NCBI GenBank assembly: GCA_964396055.1
Contig: CAYNDV010000038.1
Span: 1 to 33,219 of the forward strand
From: CAYJPV01 sp964396055
GTDB taxonomy: Bacteria; Acidobacteriota; Vicinamibacteria; Vicinamibacterales; JAKQTR01
DNA length: 33,219 nucleotides
Direction: 5' to 3'
Below are positions 23,519 to 32,638 of this stretch, in pieces. A program made the translations under genes and the position numbers. How positions within the stretch are numbered: position 1 is the stretch's first letter; each line of letters starts with the position of its first letter. The notes under the pieces are model-generated. The model saw only the letters and a list, made by a program, of their open reading frames with translations, was not told the DNA's origin and ran no database searches.

Positions 23519-24169
23519 ATGTTCCTGACTCCTGACGAAGCCGGGAGCCTCGACGCCCACGTCGCCCGCGTCGAGGCCGGAACCGGGGTGCAGATCGTCA
23601 CCTCCGTCATCGGCAAGGCCGACACGTACGCCGAACTGCCCTGGATGGCGTTTGCCCTCGGCGCCTCGCTCGCCGCGTGCGCCACCGTGGCGGCCGACGC
23701 CTGGCAACCTGCCTGGGTCACCGCGCACACGGCTCTCCTGGTGACGCTGGCCGTCCTCGGGACCGGCGGGGCCGCCGCCCTGCTCGCGGTATTCGTGCCG
23801 CCGTTCGCCCGGCTCTTCCTGCGCGACACGCGGAGCCAGGTCGAAGTGCGGCAGTACGCGGAGTCGCTGTTCCTGCGGCGCGAGCTCTTCCGCACGGCGA
23901 ACCGCACGGGCATCCTGGTGCTCGTCAGCCTGTTCGAACGGCGCATCGAGATCGTGCCCGACACGGGCCTGTGCGATCGGGTGAGCGACGCGGACTGGCA
24001 GGGCGTCGTGGCGCGCGTCGGCGACAGCCTGCGGCGGCGCCGGCCCGCCGACGCCCTGCAGGAAGGCCTGTCCGCCATCGAGGCCCTGCTCCAGCACAAG
24101 GGATTCCGCGCCGGGCAGCCTGGCCCCAACGAACTGCCCGATCGGGCCATCGAGGAGCGCGGCGTATGA
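23519..24169 (+). CDS. TPM-domain membrane protein
   Basis: The 216-aa protein has an N-terminal TPM-like half (MFLTPDEAGSLDAHVARVEA, then GTGVQIVTSVI), two hydrophobic segments (about 42-62 and 68-95), and a C-terminal part. The latter includes LFRTANRTGILVLVSLFERR followed by IEIVPDTGL and an ADALQEGLSAIEALL helix. This is the topology of the smaller TPM (Psb32/YgcG-type) proteins, which are often found in lemA-TPM-TPM operons. No lemA is upstream here. Its stop overlaps the next gene's start (ATGA). Function in this family is unsettled. Confidence 0.78.
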   Translation: MFLTPDEAGSLDAHVARVEAGTGVQIVTSVIGKADTYAELPWMAFALGASLAACATVAADAWQPAWVTAHTALLVTLAVLGTGGAAALLAVFVPPFARLFLRDTRSQVEVRQYAESLFLRRELFRTANRTGILVLVSLFERRIEIVPDTGLCDRVSDADWQGVVARVGDSLRRRRPADALQEGLSAIEALLQHKGFRAGQPGPNELPDRAIEERGV

Positions 24170-25149
24170 GCCCCACCTTCCGTGTGCTCCTGCGCGCCCC
24201 GGTGGCGGCCTGCTGGCTGGCTCTGGTCCTGGTCACCCTCGCGATGCCCGCGGCCGCGGGCGCGGCTATCGACGTCCCGTACCTCACCGGCCGCGTGGTG
24301 GACAACGCCAACATCATGCAGGCCGACACGCGCGGACGCATCGCCGAGCGGGTCCGCGCGCACGAACAGCAGGTCGGCAACCAGGTGGTGGTGCTGACGG
24401 TCCCGAGCGTCGGCGACGTCAGCATCGAGGAGTACGCCTCCGAGGTCTTTCAGGCGTGGAAGCTCGGCCAGAAAGAACGCGACAACGGGGTGCTGGTGGT
24501 GGTGGCGCCCGGCGACCGCAAGATGCGCATCGAGGTGGGCTACGGCCTCGAGGCGTCGCTTACCGATGCCGAATGCGGCAGCATCATCCGCCTCCTGATG
24601 ACGCCGCAGTTCAAGGCCGGCAACTACGACAAGGGCATCGAGGACGGCGTCACGGCCATTGTCGAGCACCTCGAGGGCACCGGCGCGATCCCCGACGATC
24701 CGCCCGCCCCGGCCTCGTCGCAGAACCTGTTCGACGAGCCCGACATGCCGTGGACGCAGCGGCTGCTGCTGGGCGCGTTTATCTTCGGCATCATCGGCCT
24801 GTTCACGGTCATCGGCGTCCTGACGCCCGGCGTGGGCTGGTTCCTCTATTTCTTCCTGATCCCGTTCTGGGCCATGTTCCCCATCGTCATCATCGGCACC
24901 AACGCCACCGTCGGGCTGCTGGTCACGTACCTGGTGGGGTACCCTGTCACGAAGCTGCTGCTCAGGCGGACGGAGTGGTACAAGAAGGCGGCTGTCGATC
25001 TGAAGACGAAAGGCACCGCCAATATCGGCGGCTTCACGCTCACCTCGGGCGGATCGTCCGGATCGTCGAGCTGGTCGAGCGGTTCGTCGAGCAGCTTCTC
25101 GGGCGGCGGCGGCAGTTCCGGCGGCGGCGGCGCGTCGGGCAGCTGGTAG
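24166..25149 (+). CDS. TPM-domain (YgcG-like) exported membrane protein
   Basis: The 327-aa protein has a signal peptide (about 1-32) and a TPM domain at about 40-170: VPYLTGRVVDNANIMQADTR, QVGNQVVVLTVPSVGDVSIE, ASEVFQAWKLGQKERDNGVL, RKMRIEVGYGLEASLTD. Two hydrophobic segments follow (about 205-260). The low-complexity Ser/Gly tail ends GGGASGSW, a hallmark of YgcG-type proteins. Translation is coupled to the preceding TPM gene by a four-base overlap. The domain occurs in phosphatase-like and photosystem-repair proteins, but its role here is unknown. Confidence 0.85.
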   Translation: MSPTFRVLLRAPVAACWLALVLVTLAMPAAAGAAIDVPYLTGRVVDNANIMQADTRGRIAERVRAHEQQVGNQVVVLTVPSVGDVSIEEYASEVFQAWKLGQKERDNGVLVVVAPGDRKMRIEVGYGLEASLTDAECGSIIRLLMTPQFKAGNYDKGIEDGVTAIVEHLEGTGAIPDDPPAPASSQNLFDEPDMPWTQRLLLGAFIFGIIGLFTVIGVLTPGVGWFLYFFLIPFWAMFPIVIIGTNATVGLLVTYLVGYPVTKLLLRRTEWYKKAAVDLKTKGTANIGGFTLTSGGSSGSSSWSSGSSSSFSGGGGSSGGGGASGSW

Positions 25150-25193
25150 CCGGGCGGGAACGGCCGCGCGGAACCCCGCGTATTGGCGAGTAT

Positions 25194-25210
25194 CGGGCCG
25201 GCTCGGCCCG
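25194..25210 (+). promoter_or_regulatory. hairpin abutting the ribosome site of the beta-lactamase-family gene
   Basis: CGGGCCG-GCT-CGGCCCG is a perfect 7-bp stem. Its 3' arm runs into GGGGAG (25210-25215), the likely Shine-Dalgarno of ATG 25224. It may influence translation, or may terminate the TPM operon although no T tract follows. Confidence 0.3.
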
Positions 25211-25223
25211 GGGAGTCCACTGG

Positions 25224-26905
25224 ATGCGCCTGCCGATTGCCACGCTGCTGCTGTCGTCGTGCCTCACGCTCGTTCCCGGCGTGTGCGGCCTCGAGGCCCG
25301 CTCACCCGCGCAGGCCCCTGGCGCCGGGCCCGGCACGGCGCCATCGCCGGCTCCTGCCCCGGCCGACGTGGCGTCCCGAATCGGCCGCGTCGAGCAGGGC
25401 CTGCTCCNNNNNNNNNNNNNNNNNNNNNNNNNNNNNNNNNNNNNNNNNNNNNNNNNNNNNNNNNNNNNNNNNNNNNNNNNNNNNNNNNNNNNNNNNNNNN
25501 NNNNNNNCCTGCCCCGGCCGACGTGGCGTCCCGAATCGGCCGCGTCGAGCAGGGCCTGCTCCCGCCGCTCGTCATCGCCGGCCGCCCGCTGCCCCTCTCG
25601 ACGCTGGCGGGGCGGATGGCCGCGCTCAAGACCCCCGGCGTCAGCATCGCGGTCATCAACAACGGGACGATCGAGTGGGCGCGGGGCTACGGGGTCGCTG
25701 AGGAGGGCACCACGACGCCCGTCACGCCGCGCACGCTGTTCCAGGCGGCGTCGATCAGCAAGTCGGTGGCGGCGGCTGCCGCCATGCGGCTCGTCGAACA
25801 GGGCCGGCTGGCCCTCGACACACCCGTCAACGACGTGCTCACGTCATGGAAGGTCCCCGAGAACGACTTCACGAAGGAACAGAAAGTCACGCTGCGCCGA
25901 CTGCTGAATCACTCCGCGGGCCTGACGGTACACGGCTTCGGCGGGTACCCGGCCGGCACGCCCGTGCCGACGGTCGTGCAGGTGCTCGACGGCGTGCCGC
26001 CCGCCAACAGCGCGGCCGTCCGCCCGGACACCGTGCCGGGCAGCCTGTGGCGCTACTCGGGCGGCGGGTACACGGTGGTGCAGCAGCTGCTCGCCGACGT
26101 CACCGGGAAGGCCTTCCCGGCCCTGCTCGCCGAGCTGGTGCTCGGGCCCGCGGGCATGCGCGACAGCACGTACGAACAGCCCCTGCCGGAAGCGCGCCGC
26201 GCCGCGGCCGCGTCGGGCCACCGGGCCAACGGCACGCTCATCCCCGGCCGTTTCCACACCTACCCCGAGATGGCGGCCGCCGGACTCTGGACCACGCCCT
26301 CCGACCTCGCGTCGTTCCTGATCGCGATGCAGCAGGCCCTCAATGGCAAGCCCTCGTTCCTGAAACCCGAGACCGCGCGCCTGATGATCACCGGCTTGAG
26401 CGGCGGCTACGGTCTGGGGCTGTCGCTCGACGGCACCGGGGCCACGGCCTCGTTCGGGCACGGCGGATCGAACGCGGGATTCAAGTGCAACATGACGGCG
26501 TTTGTCGAGGGCGGACGCGGGGCCGTCGTCATGACCAACGGCGACCAGGGTAGCCGCCTCGCGGGCGAGATCCTGCGCGCGATCGCCCGCGAGTACGGCT
26601 GGCCCACCTACAAGCCGCGCGAGAAGGCGGTGGTGGCGGTGGATCGCGCGGCCCTGGCGGCCCTGCAGGGACGCTACGAACTGCGGCCCGGCCGGACGAT
26701 TGCCGTGACCCTGGACGGCGAGGCCCTCGTCGTGATGGATGGAGCGCAGCGCATCGACCTGTTCGCCGAGTCGCCCACGCGGTTCTTCGATCTCGCCGAA
26801 GGCCGCAGCCTCGAGTTCGTGATCGAGGCGGGCGCGACGGCACCGTCACACCTGGTCGTCGACGGCCAGCTCAAGGCGCCGCGCCTGGCCGGCGACCCCC
26901 GGTAG
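25224..26905 (+). CDS. exported serine hydrolase, beta-lactamase/class C PBP-like (interrupted by assembly gap)
   Basis: The protein has a signal peptide, a Pro/Ala-rich linker, and a class C beta-lactamase-type domain. The nucleophile and Lys are in AASISKSVAAA (S-I-S-K), the Tyr motif is YSGGGYTVVQQLL, and the third motif is GHGGSNAGF. LNHSAGLTVHGFGGYPAG and LWTTPSDLASFL are typical. The C-terminal 100 residues form the beta-rich domain seen in such esterases and peptidases. A run of 100 N splits the linker, and 55 bases are repeated on both sides. Removing the N run and one copy gives one clean frame of 508 residues. A role as esterase or D-aminopeptidase is as likely as antibiotic hydrolysis. 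Confidence 0.85.
25408..25507. other. assembly gap (100 N) between identical 55-bp contig ends
   Basis: Bases 25353-25407 and 25508-25562 are identical over all 55 positions and directly border the N run. This is what unmerged contig ends from a de Bruijn graph with k=55 look like. The gap is probably not real sequence, and the encoded PAPADVASRIGRVEQGLL repeat should be counted once. Confidence 0.85.
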
Positions 26906-26939
26906 GCACGACGGCGGAGGCGCAGCCCGTCACGCGCGG

Positions 26940-26976
26940 CCCGCGTTGCACGCGGGGCACGACTTGACGTAACGTC
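26940..26976. promoter_or_regulatory. hairpin and palindrome upstream of the histidine kinase
   Basis: CCCGCGT-TGC-ACGCGGG (26940-26956) is a 7-bp stem shortly after the beta-lactamase-family stop, possibly a T-less terminator. GACGT-A-ACGTC (26966-26976) is an 11-bp palindrome ten bases before ATG 26986 and could be an operator. No convincing promoter pair was found. Confidence 0.3.
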
Positions 26977-26985
26977 GGCAGTCGC

Positions 26986-29604
26986 ATGCTCTGTCCCGGG
27001 ATCCGTCACGCAGGCGCGTCCTGCGCCGCCATCCTGCTGTCGGCCGCCTGCCTGGCGAGCCAGGCCCTGGCCCAGTCCGGTCCGCCCACAGCCGCGGCCG
27101 CTGCGCTCGCCGCCAGGGCACGGGCCGCCGCGCCCGCGAATCCGGCTGAGGCCATCCGGCTGGGCGAACGGGCATTGTCTCAACTGCCTCCTGCGGGCGA
27201 TCCGAGGGCGGAACTGGCGGCGCGCGCCGCGCTGGCCGAGGCCCACGCCGCGCAGGGCGACTCCCCAGCCGCACGCGAAGCCGCCGAACGGTGGTACGCA
27301 CTGGCGCTGCGTCATGGATCGGCGACGGAGCGCGCCGAGGCCACCATTCACCTGGGCTGGTTCCACACGCGGGTGGCGGAGTACGACCAGGCCCTGGCCC
27401 GCTTCGTCGAGGCCCTCGGTCCCGACGGCCTGTCCGGGCAGCCGAAGCTGCGCGCCCTCGCCCTCCACGGTATCGGCCGCGTGCACGCCACCCGGGAGGC
27501 TCCCGACCAGGCCGTCGAACCGCTCGAAGAAGCACGCCGCATCTTCGGCGAACTCGGCGACGATGACAGCCGGGCCGAGGTGACCGGGGCTCTCGGCGTC
27601 ACGGCCGGCATGCGCGGGGACCTGAAGGCCGCCCAGACGTACTTCCTCGAGGCCCTGGCCGCCTTCCGCCGGCTCGGGATCCCGCGCAAGGAACTCGTCG
27701 CCCTGGCGAACCTGGCGGTGGTCCGCGACGACAGCGGGGACGCGGCGGGCGCGCTGCGCGACCAGCGGCGCGCGCTGGAACTGGCGCGCACCCTGGATTC
27801 GCCCAGGGATGTCGCCCTGGCACACGTCAACATCGGAGAGCTGCTGCTGAAGCTGGGGCGGCCCGCCGAGGCCGTCCCGCACCTCCAGGAGTCGCTCCGC
27901 ATCAGCCACGCGCAGGCGGCGCGGCAGATGGAGTCCTGGTCACACGAGAACCTCTCCACCGCGTACGAACGTCTGGGCCAGTACCGACTGGCGCTCGACC
28001 ACGCCCGGCAGTACCGCGTGCTGCGTGACGCGATGTTCGGCGAGGAGAGCGCGTCGCGGGTCGCCGAACTCGAGACCCGCTACCGGACCGAGGCACGCGA
28101 GCGCGAGAACGCGCGGCTGCGCGCCGAACTCGACCTGCAGCAGGCCGTGCAGCGGCGCGACCACGCCGTGCGCCTGGCGCTGGCGGCCGGGCTCGCCGCG
28201 TTGGCGCTGGCGCTGGTGGCCCTGGCCGGCCGGTACTTCACGACGCGCCGCCATCACCGCGAACTGGCCGAACGCCACACGACGATCTCGCAGCAGAAGG
28301 CCGAACTGGAGGCCCTGCGCGATGCGCTCGAGGCGCGCGTGGCGGCGCGCACGGCTGATCTGGCGCGCACGAACGCCGACCTGCGCCAGGAAATCGCGCA
28401 GCGGCAGGAGGCGGAAGCCGAGAAGGAACGGCTCCAGGCCCACTACCTCCATGCCCAGAAGATGGAGGCCGTCGGCCTGATGGCGGGAGGCGTGGCGCAC
28501 GACTTCAACAACATCCTGACGGGCATCGGGATGTCGTGCGAGCTCGCCCTGCAGGACGTGCCGGCCGACAGCCCTGGCAGCGTCGCCCTGCGCGATGTGC
28601 TCGATCTCTCCCAGCGCGCCGCCCGGCTCACCCGCCAACTGCTCGCCTTCAGCCGCAAACAGCTGCTGAGGCCCGAGCCGGTCCGCCTGCACGACCTCAT
28701 CGAGCACAGCCTCCGGATGCTGAGCCGGATCATCGGCGAGGACATCCAGATCCGGTTCCGGCCCGGCGCGGCCGTCGATACCGTCGAGGCCGATCCCTCG
28801 CAGATGGAACAGGTGCTGGTGAACCTCGCCGTGAACGCGCGGGACGCGATGCCGAGGGGCGGGCAACTCCTGCTGGACACCGCCGTCGAGACGCTCGCAG
28901 CGCCGCTCGAGGTGGCCGCCGAGGACCCGCTGCCGGCGGGCGACTACATCGCCCTGCGCGTCACCGACACCGGGACAGGCATGGACGAGGCCACGCTCGC
29001 GCGGATCTTCGAGCCGTTCTTCACGACGAAGCCCGCCACGCGCGGCACGGGCCTGGGCCTGTCGACCGTGTACGGCGTCGTGCGCCAGCACGGCGGCACA
29101 GTCCGGGTGGCCTCCCAACCGGGCGTCGGCACGACCTTCACCGTGCTCCTGCCCGTGCTGCCCACGCCGCCGACCACCGCGCCTGCGGACACGCCGCCGG
29201 AGCGGCCGGCGGAACCGCTGCCCGCCGCGAGCCGGATCGCCGTGCTCCTCCTCGAAGACGATGACAGCATCCGCGAACTGCTGCAGCGGCTGCTGAGCAG
29301 GCACGGCTACGAGGTGTTCGCCGCGCGGACGCCGGACGACGCGGCGGGCCTGCTCGAGACGCACGGGGCATCCATCCGCCTCCTCGTGAGCGACGTCGTC
29401 CTGACGGGCAGCAGCGGGCCGGACTTCTACCGGGACGTCGTCATCCCGCGGTTCCCGCATGTCCGGGCGCTGTTCATGTCGGGCTACTCGGACGCCGACG
29501 TGCTCGAGGACGCCGTCGTCCGGCACGGCTACCCGTTCATCGCCAAGCCGTTCACGCCGGTTCAGATTGTGGAGGCCGTCACCGCCGCCCTGGTCGCACC
29601 CTGA
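26986..29604 (+). CDS. hybrid sensor histidine kinase with TPR sensor and C-terminal receiver
   Basis: The 872-aa protein has a signal peptide (about 1-29) and a periplasmic array of tetratricopeptide repeats (about 50-360; e.g. ALANLAVVRDDSGDAAGALR, AHVNIGELLLKLGRPAEAVP). One transmembrane helix (about 395-418) and a coiled coil (about 425-490) follow. The HisKA domain has H505 in GGVAHDFNNILTGI. The ATPase has N (NLAVNARDAMP), G1 (DTGTGM), F (FEPFFTTKP) and G2 (GTGLGLSTVYG) boxes. A receiver domain (about 752-872) has an acidic pocket LLLEDDDS, phospho-acceptor D803 (VSDVVLTG), the Ser/Thr switch MSGYSD and KPF. It should sense an extracytoplasmic signal and pass phosphate to its own receiver; no output regulator is adjacent. 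Confidence 0.92.
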   Translation: MLCPGIRHAGASCAAILLSAACLASQALAQSGPPTAAAAALAARARAAAPANPAEAIRLGERALSQLPPAGDPRAELAARAALAEAHAAQGDSPAAREAAERWYALALRHGSATERAEATIHLGWFHTRVAEYDQALARFVEALGPDGLSGQPKLRALALHGIGRVHATREAPDQAVEPLEEARRIFGELGDDDSRAEVTGALGVTAGMRGDLKAAQTYFLEALAAFRRLGIPRKELVALANLAVVRDDSGDAAGALRDQRRALELARTLDSPRDVALAHVNIGELLLKLGRPAEAVPHLQESLRISHAQAARQMESWSHENLSTAYERLGQYRLALDHARQYRVLRDAMFGEESASRVAELETRYRTEARERENARLRAELDLQQAVQRRDHAVRLALAAGLAALALALVALAGRYFTTRRHHRELAERHTTISQQKAELEALRDALEARVAARTADLARTNADLRQEIAQRQEAEAEKERLQAHYLHAQKMEAVGLMAGGVAHDFNNILTGIGMSCELALQDVPADSPGSVALRDVLDLSQRAARLTRQLLAFSRKQLLRPEPVRLHDLIEHSLRMLSRIIGEDIQIRFRPGAAVDTVEADPSQMEQVLVNLAVNARDAMPRGGQLLLDTAVETLAAPLEVAAEDPLPAGDYIALRVTDTGTGMDEATLARIFEPFFTTKPATRGTGLGLSTVYGVVRQHGGTVRVASQPGVGTTFTVLLPVLPTPPTTAPADTPPERPAEPLPAASRIAVLLLEDDDSIRELLQRLLSRHGYEVFAARTPDDAAGLLETHGASIRLLVSDVVLTGSSGPDFYRDVVIPRFPHVRALFMSGYSDADVLEDAVVRHGYPFIAKPFTPVQIVEAVTAALVAP

Positions 29605-29610
29605 CGCGGG

Positions 29611-31191
29611 CTACTCGCTCCCGCCGGCGCGGATGACGGTATCGTGGTGCACCGCGAAGGACAGCCGGCTGCCGTCCACGGATGCGCCGTCGACGGACCA
29701 GCGCAGCAGGGACGCCCCGTCGGCCCCTGCGGCCTCGACGCTCACGGTCTGGCCGTCGAAGTAGCGGCCACGGTACGCCTGGCCGTGATCGTAGCCGTCC
29801 ACGCGGAGCCGCGCGCCGTCGGGCGCCTGGATGTGCACGACGTGCGGGCGTGGCCGGCCCAGAGCCCGCGCGATCGCATCGAACAGCACGTCCCCGCGGT
29901 GATCGAAGTACGCCTGCAGATCGAAGCCGCCAAAGGGCGGGCCGGAGACCGACAGCGGTTCGCTGCGCCGCACGAGGTCGCGCAGGAACGCCGGCGTGAG
30001 CCGGTGGTTGAGCGCCTCGGCCGCCACTCCCGCAAAGAACGGCGCGAAGGCCGGGTCCTCGCGCAGGAGCCGGCGGAACAGCCGGCCCCGCAGGTCGGAT
30101 CGCTCGATCGGGTGAGGCGCGGTGAAGTGCGCCACGGACGGCCGCCGCCAGGGCTCCACCTCCAGGCCCCGGAAACTCGTGTCGAGATCCCACAACACCC
30201 AGAACCAGCGGCGATCAGCCGACCGCAGATCCAGCACCGCCGCGCCCTGCGCCCAGTCGTGGGTGCCGCAATACATGATCGTCAGGATGTGGCGCGCGAG
30301 ATTGTCCGTATCGATGCGCTCGGCCACGCGCGCCAGCCGCAGCGGAGCCCGCTGCGCGCTCACCCAGTCCTCGAGGTGGTCGTACGGCTCGTCGGCCTCC
30401 CGCGTGCCTTCGGCCTTGTACTGGTGAAAGTGGAAGTCGTCGTGGCCGAAGTACGACCGCCCCCAGCCCTCAGGGGCCACCTGCTCCGTCAGTTCGTACG
30501 CCTCGGGCCGCAGCGCGCCATTCAGGACGAACCGCGCGGCCACTGCGGCGGGAGCGACGGCCCCGATGCGGCGCGCGAGCGCGAAGGCGACGGGCTGGGC
30601 CTGCGGCATCGCCGACGAGCGGCGGATCACGAACCGGTCGGGCGGCTGCTGCACCGTCGCAAGCGGGCCGTCAGGCGGCAGCCTGGGCAGCCCGTAGGAC
30701 GGCCGGAAGACGATGCGGAACCCCTCCCGCCCGGCCTGGCCCCGGCTCGCGCCGCCGTGGACACGAAGACCCGCGCGCGTGGCGAGCACCAGGCGCCGGC
30801 CGTGATAGAGCGACACCCACGCCACACGCTCCCAGCGGCGCCCCCGGCCTTCCGGGTTGGCGAGAATGCCGTCCGACGGATCGTGGAGCGACTCGTCCGG
30901 CAGGGCGACGGACACGAGCCACTGGCCGGGTGCGAGGTCGCCGGCGCCCACGGCCCTGGAACTTGGCGCGTCCTCCGGGCGCGCCGACGGCCAGCCCCCC
31001 GTTTCAGGGTCGAGACCCAGTTGCCGCAGCAGCCTGGCGCTGCGGCCGTCGGCCGCGCCTTCGGGTCCGAAGCCGTCACGCAGAACGCGGCGCAGGGCCG
31101 CCGTTCCAGGCGCCAGTTCGAGCGCCACGGCAGCCAACGCCAGCAGGACGCCGGCGGCCGCAACCCGGGCGGCCGGGCTCAGCCGGGTCAC
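29611..31191 (-). CDS. CotH-kinase-family protein
   Basis: The 526-aa protein matches the CotH family, secreted or membrane-anchored atypical protein kinases first known from spore coats. Visible motifs are LRVHGGASRG, EGFRIVFRPSYG, ARFVLNGALRPEAYELTEQV, and the catalytic region DNLARHILTIMYCGTHDWAQ followed by WFWVLWDLDTSFRG. The first 25 residues form a signal or anchor helix (VAAAGVLLALAAVALEL). The start is GTG 31191, whose GTGA overlaps the stop of the DUF4956 gene. A beta-rich domain closes the protein. This organism need not sporulate, and CotH proteins occur widely next to VTC and DUF4956 genes. The substrate is unknown. Confidence 0.82.
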   Translation of the reverse strand: MTRLSPAARVAAAGVLLALAAVALELAPGTAALRRVLRDGFGPEGAADGRSARLLRQLGLDPETGGWPSARPEDAPSSRAVGAGDLAPGQWLVSVALPDESLHDPSDGILANPEGRGRRWERVAWVSLYHGRRLVLATRAGLRVHGGASRGQAGREGFRIVFRPSYGLPRLPPDGPLATVQQPPDRFVIRRSSAMPQAQPVAFALARRIGAVAPAAVAARFVLNGALRPEAYELTEQVAPEGWGRSYFGHDDFHFHQYKAEGTREADEPYDHLEDWVSAQRAPLRLARVAERIDTDNLARHILTIMYCGTHDWAQGAAVLDLRSADRRWFWVLWDLDTSFRGLEVEPWRRPSVAHFTAPHPIERSDLRGRLFRRLLREDPAFAPFFAGVAAEALNHRLTPAFLRDLVRRSEPLSVSGPPFGGFDLQAYFDHRGDVLFDAIARALGRPRPHVVHIQAPDGARLRVDGYDHGQAYRGRYFDGQTVSVEAAGADGASLLRWSVDGASVDGSRLSFAVHHDTVIRAGGSE

Positions 31192-31892
31192 GCCAGCGCG
31201 TCTCCGGCGTACACCGTGGTCTGGGCCGCTGGCGCCACCGCCCGCACGCTGCCCGGCAGGGCCATGGCCTTGTTGCGATCGCGCGGCGCGAAGCGATAGG
31301 TGATCGCTGCCACGTCGCCGCGATGTGCCACGCTCTCGAAGTTGTCGGCGGTGAACGCCCCGGTGAGCAGCGCGACGATGCGATCGCCGTGCGTGGTGTA
31401 CTCCGCCGACGGCAGCGTCACCACCACGACGCCGGCCTGGAGGCGGGGCCGCAGGGGGCCCTTGCCGAGGCGCAGCAGCACCAGCCCCACCACCGTGACC
31501 GCCACCACGAGCCCCAGGAAGGCCAGGCTGAACGTCGCCACGCACAGCGACGCCGCCACCACGGCCAGGACGAAGCCAATCTCCTCGGGTTCCTTGACGG
31601 CCGTGCGGAAGCGCACGATCGACAAGGCGCCGAGCAGGCCGAGCGACAGCGGCAGGGAGAACTGCACGGCCAGGAAGATCGCGGTCACCGACACGCCGAT
31701 GAGGGGAAACGACCGGTGAATCTGCGTCCCCGTGCCGCGGCCTTCGTAGAACACGACGTACAGCCACGACATCAGCAGTGAGGTGAGGAGCGATACCACG
31801 AGCAACCCGGCGAGCGGCAGCATGCCGACCTCGCCCAGCCGCCCCTCGAGTCCCGACAGGGACTGCAGCCCCTCGAGCCATGATCTCTGCAT
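31188..31892 (-). CDS. DUF4956-family membrane protein
   Basis: The 234-aa protein has about four transmembrane segments (25-47, 65-85, 103-122 and 122-142 approximately) and the family signature LGALSIVRFRTAVKEPEEIG on the loop between them. A soluble C-terminal domain follows (LQAGVVVVTLPSAEYTTHGD). The family has no established biochemical role but is repeatedly found beside VTC-type polyphosphate polymerase domains and CotH kinases, as here. Its ATG overlaps the stop of the VTC gene (TGATG) and its stop overlaps the CotH start, so the three are tightly coupled. GGAGGAG precedes the ATG. Confidence 0.87.
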   Translation of the reverse strand: MQRSWLEGLQSLSGLEGRLGEVGMLPLAGLLVVSLLTSLLMSWLYVVFYEGRGTGTQIHRSFPLIGVSVTAIFLAVQFSLPLSLGLLGALSIVRFRTAVKEPEEIGFVLAVVAASLCVATFSLAFLGLVVAVTVVGLVLLRLGKGPLRPRLQAGVVVVTLPSAEYTTHGDRIVALLTGAFTADNFESVAHRGDVAAITYRFAPRDRNKAMALPGSVRAVAPAAQTTVYAGDALA

Positions 31893-32590
31893 CAGCGGTC
31901 TCCTCCATCATCGGGCACGGCGCCGGCGTGCAGCCGGGCGTAGCAGCGGTAGTACTTCGAGAACGACGTCCGGCGGCCCCCGAATCCGGTCACGGCGCGC
32001 AGGGGCGACGGCACCTCCGGGTCGGCGCCCTTGAACTCGACCACCGCCGACGGCAGGGCCAGGGCATGCGGCGGCGGCCAGCGGCACCCGCGGCCCCAGG
32101 TCGGCTCGATCGCGCGGTCGAGCGCCACACGCACGCCGGTCACGGGCTCGATCCAGCGCGAACGCTGGTACCCCAGGGCCAGCGTCGGCCGCAGCCACGT
32201 GGGCGCCTCGAGGCCGGCCGCACGCACCAGGTCGATCACCCGTCCGGCATCGACCGCCTCAGGGTCGGCCTGGTCGACGTCACCCGCCCGCGGGTGGAAC
32301 GACAGGCGCGTTTTCGAGCGGCTGAGGCTCTCGCGCCGCTTGATCTCCAGCCAGACCGCGCCGGCGGCGGGCGCGTGGGCGCGGGCCGCGTACCAGCGCA
32401 GGCGGATCTTGGTCTTCAGGAAATCCCCGTCGGCCTTCTCGGTCAGGAAGCGCAGGTCCGGCGTGTCGAAGTAGAGCGTGCGCACGTGGCCCTCGGGATA
32501 CTGGGGGTCGCGGGCGCAGCGCGCCTCGAGCCAGGCGGCAACGGCGTGGGCCCGCCACGACGGCAGGGCGTACTTGATCTCGTAGGTCAC
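31892..32590 (-). CDS. VTC-domain protein (polyphosphate polymerase-like)
   Basis: The 232-aa protein is a VTC domain, the tunnel fold that in yeast Vtc4 makes polyphosphate from ATP. Evidence is YEIKYALP at the N-terminus, VRTLYFDTPDLRFLTEKADG, LKTKIRLRWY, VWLEIKRRESLSRSKTRL, RVALDRAIEPTW and VVEFKGADPEVPSPL. The basic and acidic residues lining the tunnel seem to be kept. GTG 32590 is chosen because homologues begin right at YEIKY. TTG 32629, very close to the predicted transcription start, is an alternative adding 13 residues. Whether it makes polyphosphate or only binds phosphate polymers cannot be told. Confidence 0.82.
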   Translation of the reverse strand: MTYEIKYALPSWRAHAVAAWLEARCARDPQYPEGHVRTLYFDTPDLRFLTEKADGDFLKTKIRLRWYAARAHAPAAGAVWLEIKRRESLSRSKTRLSFHPRAGDVDQADPEAVDAGRVIDLVRAAGLEAPTWLRPTLALGYQRSRWIEPVTGVRVALDRAIEPTWGRGCRWPPPHALALPSAVVEFKGADPEVPSPLRAVTGFGGRRTSFSKYYRCYARLHAGAVPDDGGDR

Positions 32591-32638
32591 GGGAAGTCGG
32601 GCCGAGCCGGCGGGAGTCGTCTGGGTCAAGGACGGTCG

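Noticed and set aside
25353..25562. True tandem duplication in the hydrolase linker
   Set aside because: The copies are exactly 55 bases, border an N run of exactly 100, and collapse to a clean frame, which points to assembly.
25224..26905. Antibiotic-resistance beta-lactamase
   Set aside because: The SxxK/Tyr/HGG pattern and C-terminal domain fit the broad class C esterase/peptidase group; nothing indicates a dedicated beta-lactamase.
26964..26985. TTGACG as a -35 box for the histidine kinase
   Set aside because: The matching -10 position would fall inside the coding sequence; no suitable hexamer is found.
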